A stretch of 62,238 bases of DNA, taken from positions 1 to 62,238 of the forward strand of contig DASUUK010000067.1 of assembly GCA_036374135.1 (NCBI GenBank), given 5' to 3'. The notes below the pieces were generated by a model. It was not told the DNA's origin. It saw only the letters and a program-made list of their open reading frames with translations, and did no database searches. Position 1 is the stretch's first letter. The number at the start of each line of letters is the position of its first letter. The stretch comes from Euzebyales bacterium. Lineage in GTDB: Bacteria > Actinomycetota > Nitriliruptoria > Euzebyales > JAHELV01. Positions 18,250 through 25,799 of the stretch are shown one piece after another. The position numbers and the translations under genes were made by a program.

Positions 18250-18532
18250 GGTCAGGCTCCTCGAGGTCGTCGACCCGACGGGCACCGAGCCGACCGAGCA
18301 GTCCCATCAGCGCGTCCTCGACGACCGACAGGTTCAGCGAGTAGATGATCGATGTGCCGTCGCGCTCCGCGAGCACGAGGTGAGCACGCCGCAACTTGTC
18401 GAAGTGACCCGACAAGGTCGGCTTCGACACGTCGAAGTGCTCGGCGATCTCGCCGGCGGACATGTCACGGTCGCGCAGCAGTTCGAGGATCCGCCGTCTC
18501 GTCGGATGCGCCAGTGCCTCGAACACGTTCAT
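18239..18532 (-). CDS. ArsR/SdpR-type winged-helix repressor
   Basis: A 97-aa autorepressor. MNVFEALAHPTRRRILELLR is the ArsR opening, DVSKPTLSGHFDKLRRAHLV the recognition-helix region, and SIIYSLNLSVVEDALMGLL the SdpR-like tail. It has no cysteine metal site, so it is not a metal sensor. It overlaps the SdpI gene and is preceded by an inverted-repeat operator (18537-18570). This matches the Bacillus logic in which SdpR represses its own operon until SdpI sequesters it at the membrane. That mechanism is inferred by homology only. Confidence 0.88.
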   Translation of the reverse strand: MNVFEALAHPTRRRILELLRDRDMSAGEIAEHFDVSKPTLSGHFDKLRRAHLVLAERDGTSIIYSLNLSVVEDALMGLLGRLGARRVDDLEEPDHVR

Positions 18533-18536
18533 CGTA

Positions 18537-18570
18537 GTTAGCCTATCACCTTATTAGCCGGAAGGCTAAC
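18537..18570 (-). promoter_or_regulatory. Operator of the sdpR-sdpI-like pair
   Basis: A 16-bp palindrome TTAGCC-GGAA-GGCTAA (18554-18569) lies 21 bases upstream of the repressor start. A third half-site GTTAGCC at 18537-18543 forms an outer inverted repeat with GGCTAAC at 18564-18570. It is a local AT-richer stretch in an otherwise GC-rich region. The position suits autorepression. Confidence 0.7.
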
Positions 18571-18656
18571 CACACGTCCCCGCGGGGCCGTGCGGTCGAT
18601 TCGGAGCACGCCCGCGGGCCTGTCGCATCCGCCTGCGGGACTGACCGGGTTCGGTG

Positions 18657-19448
18657 TCAGCCGGACGCCACCGGCTGCAGGATCATGAAGCTGCCGCCCA
18701 TCGGGTCGTGCAGCGTCGCGATGCGCCCGACGCCCGGCGCGTCGTCGGGGCCCTGGACCGTCTGGCCACCGAGCTCGGTGGCACGCGCGATCGTGGCGTC
18801 GGCGTCGTCGACCATGAAGAACACCGACCAGTGGTTGGGAACCATCTCCGGCACACCGGGTGGCATGGGCATCAGCCCACCGAGGCCGCCGAAGTCGCCG
18901 CCCTGGATCACCCGGTAGATCCCGAACGGCATCTCCATGTCCTGGTACGTCCAGCCGAAGACGTCGGTGTAGAAGGCGGCGGCCGCATCGACGTCACGGG
19001 TCATCAGCTCGTTCCACGACCAGGTGCGCGCTTCGTTGCAGATGCCCGCGCCGGTGTGCTCGCCCGCCTCCCAGACCGACACGACGGCACCGGTGGGATC
19101 CGAGTAGATCGCCATGCGACCGGCGTCCATCACGTCCAGCGCCGGCATCATCACCTGCCCGCCGGCGGCCTCGACCTTCTGGCTCGTCTCATCGACGTCG
19201 CTGGTTGCGATGTAGGTCGACCACACCGGCGGGGCGCCCTCCATCTCGGGCGTCTGCCCACCGAGGCCGGCGACGTCTCGATCACCGAGGCGGAAGTTCG
19301 TGTAGATGCGTCGGCCCTCGTCGTCGAACTGGTCCTCGCCGTCCCAACCGAACAACCCGGTGTAGAAGGCCTTGGAGGCGTCGACGTCGGGGGACATCAG
19401 GTCGATCCAGCACGGGGTGCCAGGGTCGTAGCCGTCACGTGTCGGCAT
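18657..19448 (-). CDS. VOC family protein with two glyoxalase-fold domains
   Basis: A 263-aa duplicated vicinal-oxygen-chelate protein. Domain 1 (about 8-125) has PCWIDLMSPDVDASKAFYTG and ends in a DPTGAVVSVWEAG strand. Domain 2 (about 140-260) repeats it with WNELMTRDVDAAAAFYTDVF and HDPMGGSFMILQP. Such tandem proteins (YDR533-unrelated, CFP30B-like) are common in actinobacteria; substrates are unknown. Metal-ligand positions are only partly kept, so enzymatic activity is uncertain. No strong SD. Transcribed alone. Confidence 0.85.
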   Translation of the reverse strand: MPTRDGYDPGTPCWIDLMSPDVDASKAFYTGLFGWDGEDQFDDEGRRIYTNFRLGDRDVAGLGGQTPEMEGAPPVWSTYIATSDVDETSQKVEAAGGQVMMPALDVMDAGRMAIYSDPTGAVVSVWEAGEHTGAGICNEARTWSWNELMTRDVDAAAAFYTDVFGWTYQDMEMPFGIYRVIQGGDFGGLGGLMPMPPGVPEMVPNHWSVFFMVDDADATIARATELGGQTVQGPDDAPGVGRIATLHDPMGGSFMILQPVASG

Positions 19449-19514
19449 TGATCATCACCAGCTCTCGCAGGCTGTCAGCGGTGGAAGCAGCCTAGGCGAT
19501 CGGATCGCCGCGGC

Positions 19515-19949
19515 CTACCGGAGGACCAGCCAGCCACCGACCAGCAGCAGCACGATGCCGGCCGCCTTGCCAACCGTCATGGACTGCACCCGGGCGCCGA
19601 GCCACCCGAACTGGTCGATCAGCGCAGAGACGAGGAACTGGGCGACCGTCACGAGCAGCAGGCCGCGCACGACGCCGAGCCGGCCGACGCTGTAGGCGAT
19701 CGTGCCGACGATGACCAGACCGAACACCCCCGACAGCCACACGTAGCCGGGAAGGCTGCGCACGGCCGCGACGTCGCTACCCCGTGCGACGAGCACGAGC
19801 AGGGCGCTCAGCACGCCCCCCAGGCCGTAGGTGACGAACACCGCCTCGAGCGTGCCGACCCGCTCGCTGATGACGCCGGTGGTCTGCGCCTGCAGCGATA
19901 TCGCCGCGCCACCGGCGACGGCTACCACCATGATCACCCAGAGCGCCAT
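19515..19949 (-). CDS. DMT-superfamily small transporter (YdcZ/DUF606 type)
   Basis: A 144-aa protein with four to five hydrophobic helices: MALWVIMVVAVAGGAAISLQ, VFVTYGLGGVLSALLVLVA, YVWLSGVFGLVIVGTIAYSV and a last GIVLLLVGGWLVLR. This is the five-helix half-unit typical of DUF606, which pairs as dimers. The substrate is not known. GGAGGTGACGG directly precedes the ATG. The GNAT relic lies upstream on the same strand, so the transporter may once have followed it in an operon. Confidence 0.8.
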   Translation of the reverse strand: MALWVIMVVAVAGGAAISLQAQTTGVISERVGTLEAVFVTYGLGGVLSALLVLVARGSDVAAVRSLPGYVWLSGVFGLVIVGTIAYSVGRLGVVRGLLLVTVAQFLVSALIDQFGWLGARVQSMTVGKAAGIVLLLVGGWLVLR

Positions 19950-19964
19950 CCGTCACCTCCACCG

Positions 19965-20283
19965 CGGGAGCGTAGACGACGAAGCCATGCGGCACCCGCG
20001 CCGTCAGCGTGCGTCGGTAACCCGCCCACTCGTACAACCCAGGTTGCGCGTGCTGCGGTGGCCGGTGAACAGCTCGAACGGGCGACGGGCCCGACAGCGT
20101 GCTCGATGGCCACGAGGAGTCGCCGCCCGATGCCGCACCCGTGGAGGTCGTCGAGCGTCTCGCTCAGCGGCGGAGCGCGCGGTCGTCATAGCGCTCGGCC
20201 TCGATCAGATGGGCGCTGCGTTGCAGGTCGAGGATCTGCAACGCGTCGGTCGGACGGGCCGGCCCGATCTCGATCGAGTCCAC
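19965..20283 (-). pseudogene. GNAT acetyltransferase pseudogene
   Basis: From GTG at 20283, the minus strand reads SIEIGPARPTDALQILDLQR, then AHLIEAERYDDRALRR and a TGA. One frame over it continues as PLSETLDDL. About 60 residues expected next are missing. Then come HGCGIGRRLLVAIEHAV (the acetyl-CoA loop), FELFTGHRSTRNLG in a second frame and LYEWAGYRRTLTARVPHGF in a third. The order matches a GNAT acetyltransferase from its first strand to its C-terminus. An internal deletion and at least three frame changes make it nonfunctional. No other gene lies in 19950-20289. Confidence 0.75.
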
Positions 20284-20289
20284 GGACGG

Positions 20290-21015
20290 TCAATCGGCTC
20301 CACGGAGGTGGCGGTCGAGGAACGCGTCGATCCGACGCCAGGCGTCGGCTGCGGTGTCCTGGTCGTAGCCGACGCCCGGCACGCGGTCCACGACCCGAGC
20401 CCAGCCGTCGTGGCGGTTCATAAAGCTGTGTCCGACCCCCGCGTAGGTCTTGACGTCGTGCGGCACGTCGGCCAGGCGCAGCGCCGCCGCCAGGCGGTCG
20501 CCGGCACCGGCCAGGCCGAGGTCGTCGGCGCCGTAGCTGGCGACGACCGGGCACGCGTCCCGCAGCGCGCCCGGTAGGCCACGGGGCAGATGTCCGTAGT
20601 TCGGCGCGGCGACGTCGTAGCCGCGACGGGCGGCCAGCAGGGCGAACCCCCCGCCCAGGCAGAACCCGACGACGCCGACGCGGCCGTTGCAGTCGGGGCG
20701 TGCGAGCAGATGGCGTCGGCAGGCGTCGACGTCAGCGACCGCGCGACCATGCCCACGCCACAGGCTCCGGAACGCGGCCACGAGGCACCGCACGGTCGGA
20801 CCCCAGGAGAACAGGTCGGGTGCGAGCGCCAGGTAGCCGCGGTCCGCCATGCGGTCGGCGATCCTGACGATGTCATCGGTCAGTCCGAAGGCCTCGTGGA
20901 TGACGACGATCCCCGGCACGGCGGTCTCGTCGTCCACCGCGGACGGGACGGCCAGATGGCCCGCGATCCGCGTGGGCCCGTCGATCATCACTCTCACCGG
21001 TGGCCACCACCGCAT
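20290..21015 (-). CDS. Dienelactone hydrolase family protein
   Basis: Alpha/beta hydrolase of 241 aa. The DLH nucleophile is a cysteine in VGVVGFCLGGGFALL (GxCxGG). The catalytic Asp lies near SYGADDLGLAG and the His in YAGVGHSFMNR. The conserved early GIVVIHEAFGLTDDIVRIADRMADRGYLALAPDLF is intact. Relatives hydrolyse dienelactones in aromatic degradation or other esters; no aromatic-pathway genes are nearby. An internal ATG at residue 10 is a possible alternative start. It is the last intact gene before the GNAT relic on this strand. Confidence 0.88.
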   Translation of the reverse strand: MRWWPPVRVMIDGPTRIAGHLAVPSAVDDETAVPGIVVIHEAFGLTDDIVRIADRMADRGYLALAPDLFSWGPTVRCLVAAFRSLWRGHGRAVADVDACRRHLLARPDCNGRVGVVGFCLGGGFALLAARRGYDVAAPNYGHLPRGLPGALRDACPVVASYGADDLGLAGAGDRLAAALRLADVPHDVKTYAGVGHSFMNRHDGWARVVDRVPGVGYDQDTAADAWRRIDAFLDRHLRGAD

Positions 21016-21215
21016 GTGAGATCCCTGGAGTGGGGCGGTCGTGATCCGTCGGCGTCGGTGACCGCCAGCAGCGCGTCACCGATCCGACTCATGTCGACCA
21101 GGAACGGCGCGCGCCAGCTCCACCCGTTCGTGGATGAGCGTCCGGCGGTCGTTCACGCGGGACGCAGCCGCAGACGCACGACGTTGACCTGCGCCGGGTG
21201 CACGGTGGGGACCGG

Positions 21216-22253
21216 TCAGGCGTCGGCCATCGTGGTGCCCGACGACCGCAGCGCCTCGCAGGCCTCGACCACACGGGCGGCCATGTTCTCCTCCGCCTTC
21301 TTGCCCCACGTCCGCGGGTCGTAGGTCTTCTTGACGCCGACCTCACCGTCGACGCGCAGCACGCCGTCGTAGTTCTTGAACATGTGGTCGACGATCGGCC
21401 GTGTGAACGCGTACTGAGTGTCGGTGTCGATGTTCATCTTGACGACGCCGTAGTCGAGCGACTCGCGGATGTCATCCAACGACGACCCGGAACCGCCGTG
21501 GAAGACGAGGTCGAACGGCTTGCTGCCGGGCTCGAGGCTCAGCTCTTCGGAGACCCGGTCCTGGCCACGCTTCAGGATGTCCGGCCGCAGCGTGACGTTG
21601 CCCGGCTTGTACACGCCGTGGACGTTGCCGAAGGTGGCCGCCAGGATGTAGCGGCCGTTCTCGCCGGTGCCGAGCACCTCCGCCGTGCGCACGAAGTCGC
21701 TGTCGGCGGTGTAGAGCTTCTCGTTGATCTCAGCGACGACGCCGTCCTCCTCGCCGCCGACGACGCCGATCTCCATCTCCATGATCACGTTGGCCTTGGC
21801 ACACTCGGCCAGCAGGTCCTGCGCGATCTCGAGGTTCTCGTCCAGCGGCACGGCCGACCCGTCCCACATGTGTGACTGGAACAGCGGCAGGTCGCCGTTG
21901 GCGACGCGGTCCTGGCTGATCTTGACCAGCGGGCGCATGAACCCGTCCAGCTTGTCCTTGGGGCAGTGGTCGGTGTGCAGCGCGATCGTGACGTCGTAGT
22001 GGTCGGCGACGACGTGGGCGAACGTCGCCATCGCCACGCCACCGGTCGTCATGTCGTTGATCGTCGGACCCGAGAAGTACTGCGCACCGCCGGTGGACAC
22101 CTGGATGATGCCGTCGCTGCGCGCTTCGGCGAAGCCGCGGATCGCAGCGTTCAGCGTCTGCGACGACGTGACGTTGATGGCGGGGTACGCGAAGGCGCCG
22201 TCCTTGGCGCGGTCGAGCATCTCGGCGTACGTCTCTGGTGTGGCGATCGGCAT
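21216..22253 (-). CDS. fba: Fructose-bisphosphate aldolase, class II
   Basis: Zinc-dependent glycolytic/gluconeogenic aldolase, 345 aa. Zinc-ligand and active-site segments are intact: LHTDHCPKDKLDGFM, IGVVGGEEDGV, ATFGNVHGVYKPGNV, FHGGSGSS and MNIDTDTQ. The length and the long C-terminal KKTYDPRTWGKKAEENM fit the actinobacterial FbaA type. The frame stays open to 22352, but the protein starts at the ATG of MPIATPETYAEML, with GGACGGAG upstream. About 200 bases between its stop and the next gene hold only unclear coding-like fragments. Confidence 0.94.
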   Translation of the reverse strand: MPIATPETYAEMLDRAKDGAFAYPAINVTSSQTLNAAIRGFAEARSDGIIQVSTGGAQYFSGPTINDMTTGGVAMATFAHVVADHYDVTIALHTDHCPKDKLDGFMRPLVKISQDRVANGDLPLFQSHMWDGSAVPLDENLEIAQDLLAECAKANVIMEMEIGVVGGEEDGVVAEINEKLYTADSDFVRTAEVLGTGENGRYILAATFGNVHGVYKPGNVTLRPDILKRGQDRVSEELSLEPGSKPFDLVFHGGSGSSLDDIRESLDYGVVKMNIDTDTQYAFTRPIVDHMFKNYDGVLRVDGEVGVKKTYDPRTWGKKAEENMAARVVEACEALRSSGTTMADA

Positions 22254-22455
22254 GGCTGCTCCGTCCCTGAGTGACTGCGTGGATCGTATCCCCAGACCCC
22301 CGCCCTCCATCACCCCCTCTCCGTGGTGAACATCCGCGAGCCGCCGCATCACCGGCGCCCGAGCGGCCGGCGCGGAGTCGGCCGGCCACCGGCCGGGCGA
22401 TGAGTTCGGGCACGGCCGGACGTCAGCATCACCGCGACGACGAGAGGATCAGGCG

Positions 22456-22700
22456 ATGACATCGGACGGCAGTGCCGGCACACTCCTCGACCTCGCGCCG
22501 GCGGCGGACGAGCTGCGCCGTGTGGCCGCTGGCGTGGGGTCGGAGGACATGGAGGGTCGGACGCCATGCTCGGACTGGACGGTCCGGATGCTGGTCGGCC
22601 ACATCCTGGAGCTGGCGGCCGCATTCCGGGCCGCCGCCGACAAGCAGCCGCTCGACCCGGACGAGGCCGCCGCCGAGATCGACGATCGAGGCGCCTGGAC
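22456..22700 (+). pseudogene. Truncated MDMPI/DinB-like (TIGR03086-type) N-terminal fragment
   Basis: ATG at 22456 opens about 80 good residues. LDLAPAADELRRVAAGV is followed by GRTPCSDWTVRMLVGHILELAAAFRAA, which matches the N-terminal helix bundle of mycothiol-dependent maleylpyruvate isomerase-like proteins (TPCPGWTVRDLVAHV). Coding character ends near 22700, and the remaining two thirds of such a protein are absent. The frame stays open by chance and runs into the thrS gene, giving a spurious 563-aa fusion. The breakpoint abuts the thrS leader. Confidence 0.55.
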
Positions 22701-22738
22701 ACCTTCCCACTGCCCGTCGTGGTGGGTACGATGTGCAC

Positions 22739-22792
22739 ATGCAGCACCTGCGCGCGCTGACGACGACCACGGGAGCCGTCCCGGAGGTCTGA
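22739..22792 (+). CDS. Candidate thrS leader peptide with four consecutive Thr codons
   Basis: A 17-codon ORF, MQHLRALTTTTGAVPEV, lies 92 bases upstream of the short threonyl-tRNA synthetase start. Codons 8-11 are ACG ACG ACC ACG. The run is followed immediately by mutually exclusive hairpins (see the attenuator entry). A tract of cognate codons before an aminoacyl-tRNA synthetase is the standard signal for ribosome-mediated attenuation. An alternative overlapping ORF (MCTCSTCAR, start 22731) has a GGTGGG at better SD spacing; the SD for the Thr ORF is weak and 12 bases away. Confidence 0.6.
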   Translation: MQHLRALTTTTGAVPEV

Positions 22793-22839
22793 AATCGCGT
22801 TCGCGCACCGCACACCGCCCCGGGACCGGTCCCGGGGCG
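22770..22839 (+). promoter_or_regulatory. Attenuator: pause hairpin, antiterminator and terminator upstream of thrS
   Basis: Region 1:2 is CGGGA (22770-22774) with TCCCG (22779-22783), starting at the last Thr codon. Region 2, GTCCCGG (22778-22784), can instead pair with CCGGGAC (22820-22826). That breaks the 3:4 terminator, a perfect 24-base palindrome of CGCCCCGGGACC (22816-22827) and GGTCCCGGGGCG (22828-22839) followed by CTTCT. A ribosome stalled at the Thr codons would cover region 1 and favour 2:3, permitting transcription. This is read from sequence; no folding energy was computed. Confidence 0.6.
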
Positions 22840-22884
22840 CTTCTGCGTCCGGCACCGGTCCCGCCGCACACAAGGAGGAGACCG

Positions 22885-24147
22885 ATGTCCGTCGCAGACC
22901 CCGTCCGCCCGACAGATCCACCCGATCACCGTCGGCTGGGCCGCCAACTCGATCTGTTCGAATCGCACGAGTTGGTCGGCGCCGGACTGCCGCTGTGGTT
23001 GCCCGACGGCGCCGTCATCCGCTTCGAGCTCGAGCGGTTCGTCGTCGAGCTCGAACGCGTCGCCGGCTACCAGCGTGTGTTCAGCCCTGTGCTGGGCAAG
23101 CGCGAGCTGTTCGAGCGCTCCGGCCACTGGCAGCATTTCCGCGACGACATGTTCCCGCCGATGGACACCGGCGAGGAGCAGCTCGTCCTACGACCCAGCA
23201 ACTGCCCACACCACCTGCTGATGTACGGCGCGCGCCACCACAGCTTCCGCGAGCTGCCGGTGCGGTACGCCGAGCTGGGCACCATGTTCCGCTACGAGCG
23301 GTCCGGAGTGGTCGGTGGGCTCAGCCGCGTGCGGGCGATGACCCTCAGCGATGCCCACGTCTTCGTCGCCGCCGAGCAGGTCGGTGCCGAGGTGGCCCGG
23401 ATGCTGGAGCTGATCGACCACGCGTACGGCGTGCTCGGCATCGATCCGCATCGACTGCGCCTGTCGCTGCGCGGACCCGGTGGCAGCTACGTCGACGCGC
23501 CGCAGATGTGGGAGCGCGCCGAGGACGCCCTGCGGTCGGCACTGGCGTCGGCCGGCGCCCGGTGGGACGAGGCCGCGGACGAGGCCGCCTTCTACGGACC
23601 CAAGGTCGACATCCAGGTGGTCGACCCGCAGGGTCGTGAGGAGACCCTGTCCACCGTGCAGATCGACTTCCATCAGCCGGAGGCGTTCGACCTGTGGTTC
23701 CAGGCGTCGGACGGCAGCCGGCAACGCCCCGTCGTGATCCATCGCGCGTTGGTCTCGACCATGGAGCGGCTCGTCGCCCACCTGATCGAGCAGTACGCGG
23801 GGCGCTTCCCGGTGTGGCTCGCGCCGGTGCAGCTCGCGGTCGCGCCGGTCGACGCCGACCACGACGCCGCCGCGCAGTCCCTGGTCGACAGCGCGACCGG
23901 GGCGGGCCTGCGCGCGCGCATGGTCGACGCCCGCCACTCGCTCGGGGCGCGCGTGCGCGCGGCGCACGAGCAGGGTGTCCCGTTCGTCGGGATCATCGGC
24001 GACCGTGAGGTCGCCGACGGCAGCGTCAGCCTCCGTCGCCGCGACGGCGGTCAGCTGCCCGCGATGCCGGTGGCCGGGGCGGTCGGCTTGATCGCCGGGC
24101 TCGCGGCTGACCGGGCGCTGGGGCTCGACGCCGACACGCCGGGATGA
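22885..24147 (+). CDS. thrS: Short threonyl-tRNA synthetase without TGS and editing domains
   Basis: A class II aminoacyl-tRNA synthetase of 420 aa that should charge tRNA-Thr. It contains the catalytic core (about 15-310) and the anticodon-binding domain (about 312-415). The zinc ligands C107 (SNCPHH), H158 (SDAHVF) and H286 (IHRAL) are kept. So are motif 2 (GTMFRYERSG), the FYGPKVDI segment and motif 3 (HRALVSTMERL). Ordinary bacterial ThrRS is about 640-690 aa; the N-terminal TGS and editing domains are absent. AAGGAGGAG lies 5 bases before the ATG. It may be a second, stress-inducible copy, as short paralogues occur elsewhere. Confidence 0.88.
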   Translation: MSVADPVRPTDPPDHRRLGRQLDLFESHELVGAGLPLWLPDGAVIRFELERFVVELERVAGYQRVFSPVLGKRELFERSGHWQHFRDDMFPPMDTGEEQLVLRPSNCPHHLLMYGARHHSFRELPVRYAELGTMFRYERSGVVGGLSRVRAMTLSDAHVFVAAEQVGAEVARMLELIDHAYGVLGIDPHRLRLSLRGPGGSYVDAPQMWERAEDALRSALASAGARWDEAADEAAFYGPKVDIQVVDPQGREETLSTVQIDFHQPEAFDLWFQASDGSRQRPVVIHRALVSTMERLVAHLIEQYAGRFPVWLAPVQLAVAPVDADHDAAAQSLVDSATGAGLRARMVDARHSLGARVRAAHEQGVPFVGIIGDREVADGSVSLRRRDGGQLPAMPVAGAVGLIAGLAADRALGLDADTPG

Positions 24148-24326
24148 GCGAGCACGAAGGTTGTCGACGTGGTTGCCCGATCGCGGACGAACGAGGTACT
24201 TCGACAACCACCTCGTGATTGCCGCGCAACGCTGGTTGCCCCTTCGCAGGGTGGTTGCGGAATGTCGCGGTGGGTTCAGCGGGACAGGGTGGAAACGCGG
24301 CGCGACGTGGGCGTCAGCCGGGTGGA

Positions 24327-25799
24327 TCAGGGCTGAGCCGTGTCGAGGAACTCGTAGACCTCCGGCATGTCGACGCCCGGGAACGCCCCGACGGGCAGCG
24401 CGGCGAGCACGTGGCTGTGCGAGCTGGCCAGCGGGCGGGCGTGGCCGTCCCAGCGGTTGGCGAGCTCGGGCTGAGGTTCGCGGCAGCAGGGCTGCTCCGG
24501 GCACCCGGACGTCGTGCGCTGACGTGTCTCGCGACCCCGGAAGTGTTTCGCGTCGGCGAACCCGACCCCCACCGTGACGGCGTGCTGTGGCTGGCGGTCG
24601 GCCTCGCGGACGGTCACGCACCAGAACGTGCCGGCGGGCGTGTCGGTGTACTGGTGCCGCACGGTGCGCAGCTGCTCCGACTCGAAGACACGGCGGGTGC
24701 CCCACCGGCGGCACACCCGCTGCCCCTCGATCGCCCCGTCGGGGTCGGCCGGGAACGGTACGCCGTTGTTCTCGTACGCCTTCCAGATGACGCCCTCCTC
24801 ATCGGACCGCAGGAAGTGCGTCGCGATGTCCAGGTGACGGGTCGCCAGGTTCGTGAAGCGGTGGGCGGCCATCTCGTAGGACACGAAGAAGTGCTCGGCC
24901 AGGTCCTCGATGCACAGGTCGTGGGCGTCCTGGGCGCGCTGCAGGTACGGCACGGCGGACGACTCGGGCACCAGCAGCGCCCCGGCGAAGTAGTTCGCCT
25001 CGACACGCTGCTGCAGGAACTCGCCGAAGCTCGCGGGGTCGCCGTGACCGAGTGCGAAGTGCCCGAGGGACTGGGCGACGATGGAACGCGACAGGAGGGT
25101 CCCGACGCGTTCCCGCTCGTGGACGAACAGGCGGCCGTTGCGCAGGTCAGCCAACGACCGCAGCCCGCTCGGAAGTCGTGGCACGGTGATCACGCGGAAG
25201 CCGAAGTGCCCTGCGAGGTCGTCGATCACACGCGCGGTCAGGTGGCCGTCACCGGCGTAGTCGACGGCCAGCAGCGCGGCACGCGCCGAGTCCTCGATGT
25301 CGGCGAAGTAGTTGTCGCGTTCCCGCATCATCGCGCGGAGCTGCGCGTTGTGCTTGCGCGCCTCCTCGGGTGTCTGGGCGCGCACCGAACTGACCCGGCG
25401 CAGCTCGGAGAACAGCGCGACGACGTGCTCCAGGACGTCGTCGGTCAGCCTGCGTGAGATCGGGAAGGGTTCGAGGCCCAGCCGCTGGTACAGCGGGTCG
25501 TCCTGGGCCCGCTGCAGCGCGACCTCGAGCTCGGCGCGTCGCGACGGCGGGGCTGGATCCAGCAGATCACCGGGCGGGACGTCCAACGCGTCGGCGAGCG
25601 CCCCGATCAGCGACAGGTTGGGCTCGCGCTTGCCGTTCTCAACTCGCGACAGGTACGGCGCCCGCCTGCCGACCCGGTCCCCGAGCTCGCTCAGCGTCAA
25701 CCCGTGCTGCTGACGCAGGTGGCGCAGCCGTTGCCCGAACACCAGCGGGTCGAGTTGCGAACTTCCGACATACTCTGCGGTAGCCGCAAGATCTGCCAT
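24327..25799 (-). CDS. ramB: RamB-like regulator: XRE helix-turn-helix plus ScfR domains
   Basis: A 490-aa transcriptional regulator. The XRE domain is at 21-80 (LRHLRQQHGLTLSELGDRVG). The middle resembles the IrrE/M78 fold, but its HExxH motif is degenerate (QSLGHFALGH at 243-252), so it is not a protease. The C-terminal part is the short-chain fatty acyl-CoA regulator (ScfR) domain with CPEQPCC. In corynebacteria and mycobacteria RamB controls isocitrate lyase and other acetate genes. Here it is divergent from aceA across 109 bases, which strongly supports that role. Confidence 0.88.
   Translation of the reverse strand: MADLAATAEYVGSSQLDPLVFGQRLRHLRQQHGLTLSELGDRVGRRAPYLSRVENGKREPNLSLIGALADALDVPPGDLLDPAPPSRRAELEVALQRAQDDPLYQRLGLEPFPISRRLTDDVLEHVVALFSELRRVSSVRAQTPEEARKHNAQLRAMMRERDNYFADIEDSARAALLAVDYAGDGHLTARVIDDLAGHFGFRVITVPRLPSGLRSLADLRNGRLFVHERERVGTLLSRSIVAQSLGHFALGHGDPASFGEFLQQRVEANYFAGALLVPESSAVPYLQRAQDAHDLCIEDLAEHFFVSYEMAAHRFTNLATRHLDIATHFLRSDEEGVIWKAYENNGVPFPADPDGAIEGQRVCRRWGTRRVFESEQLRTVRHQYTDTPAGTFWCVTVREADRQPQHAVTVGVGFADAKHFRGRETRQRTTSGCPEQPCCREPQPELANRWDGHARPLASSHSHVLAALPVGAFPGVDMPEVYEFLDTAQP

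Noticed and set aside
22690-22884. A T-box riboswitch controlling thrS
   Set aside because: No AGGGTGGNACCGCG box or specifier-loop layout is visible; the codon run and hairpins fit attenuation better.
22456-24147. A 563-aa MDMPI-ThrRS fusion protein
   Set aside because: The linker contains the leader ORF, a perfect 24-base hairpin and a strong SD, so the frame is open by chance and thrS starts at 22885.
24148-24326. Inverted repeat GGTTGTCGA (24159-24167) / TCGACAACC (24201-24209) between thrS and ramB
   Set aside because: The arms are 9 bases with a 33-base loop and no T-tract; it could be a weak terminator, but I cannot support a specific call.
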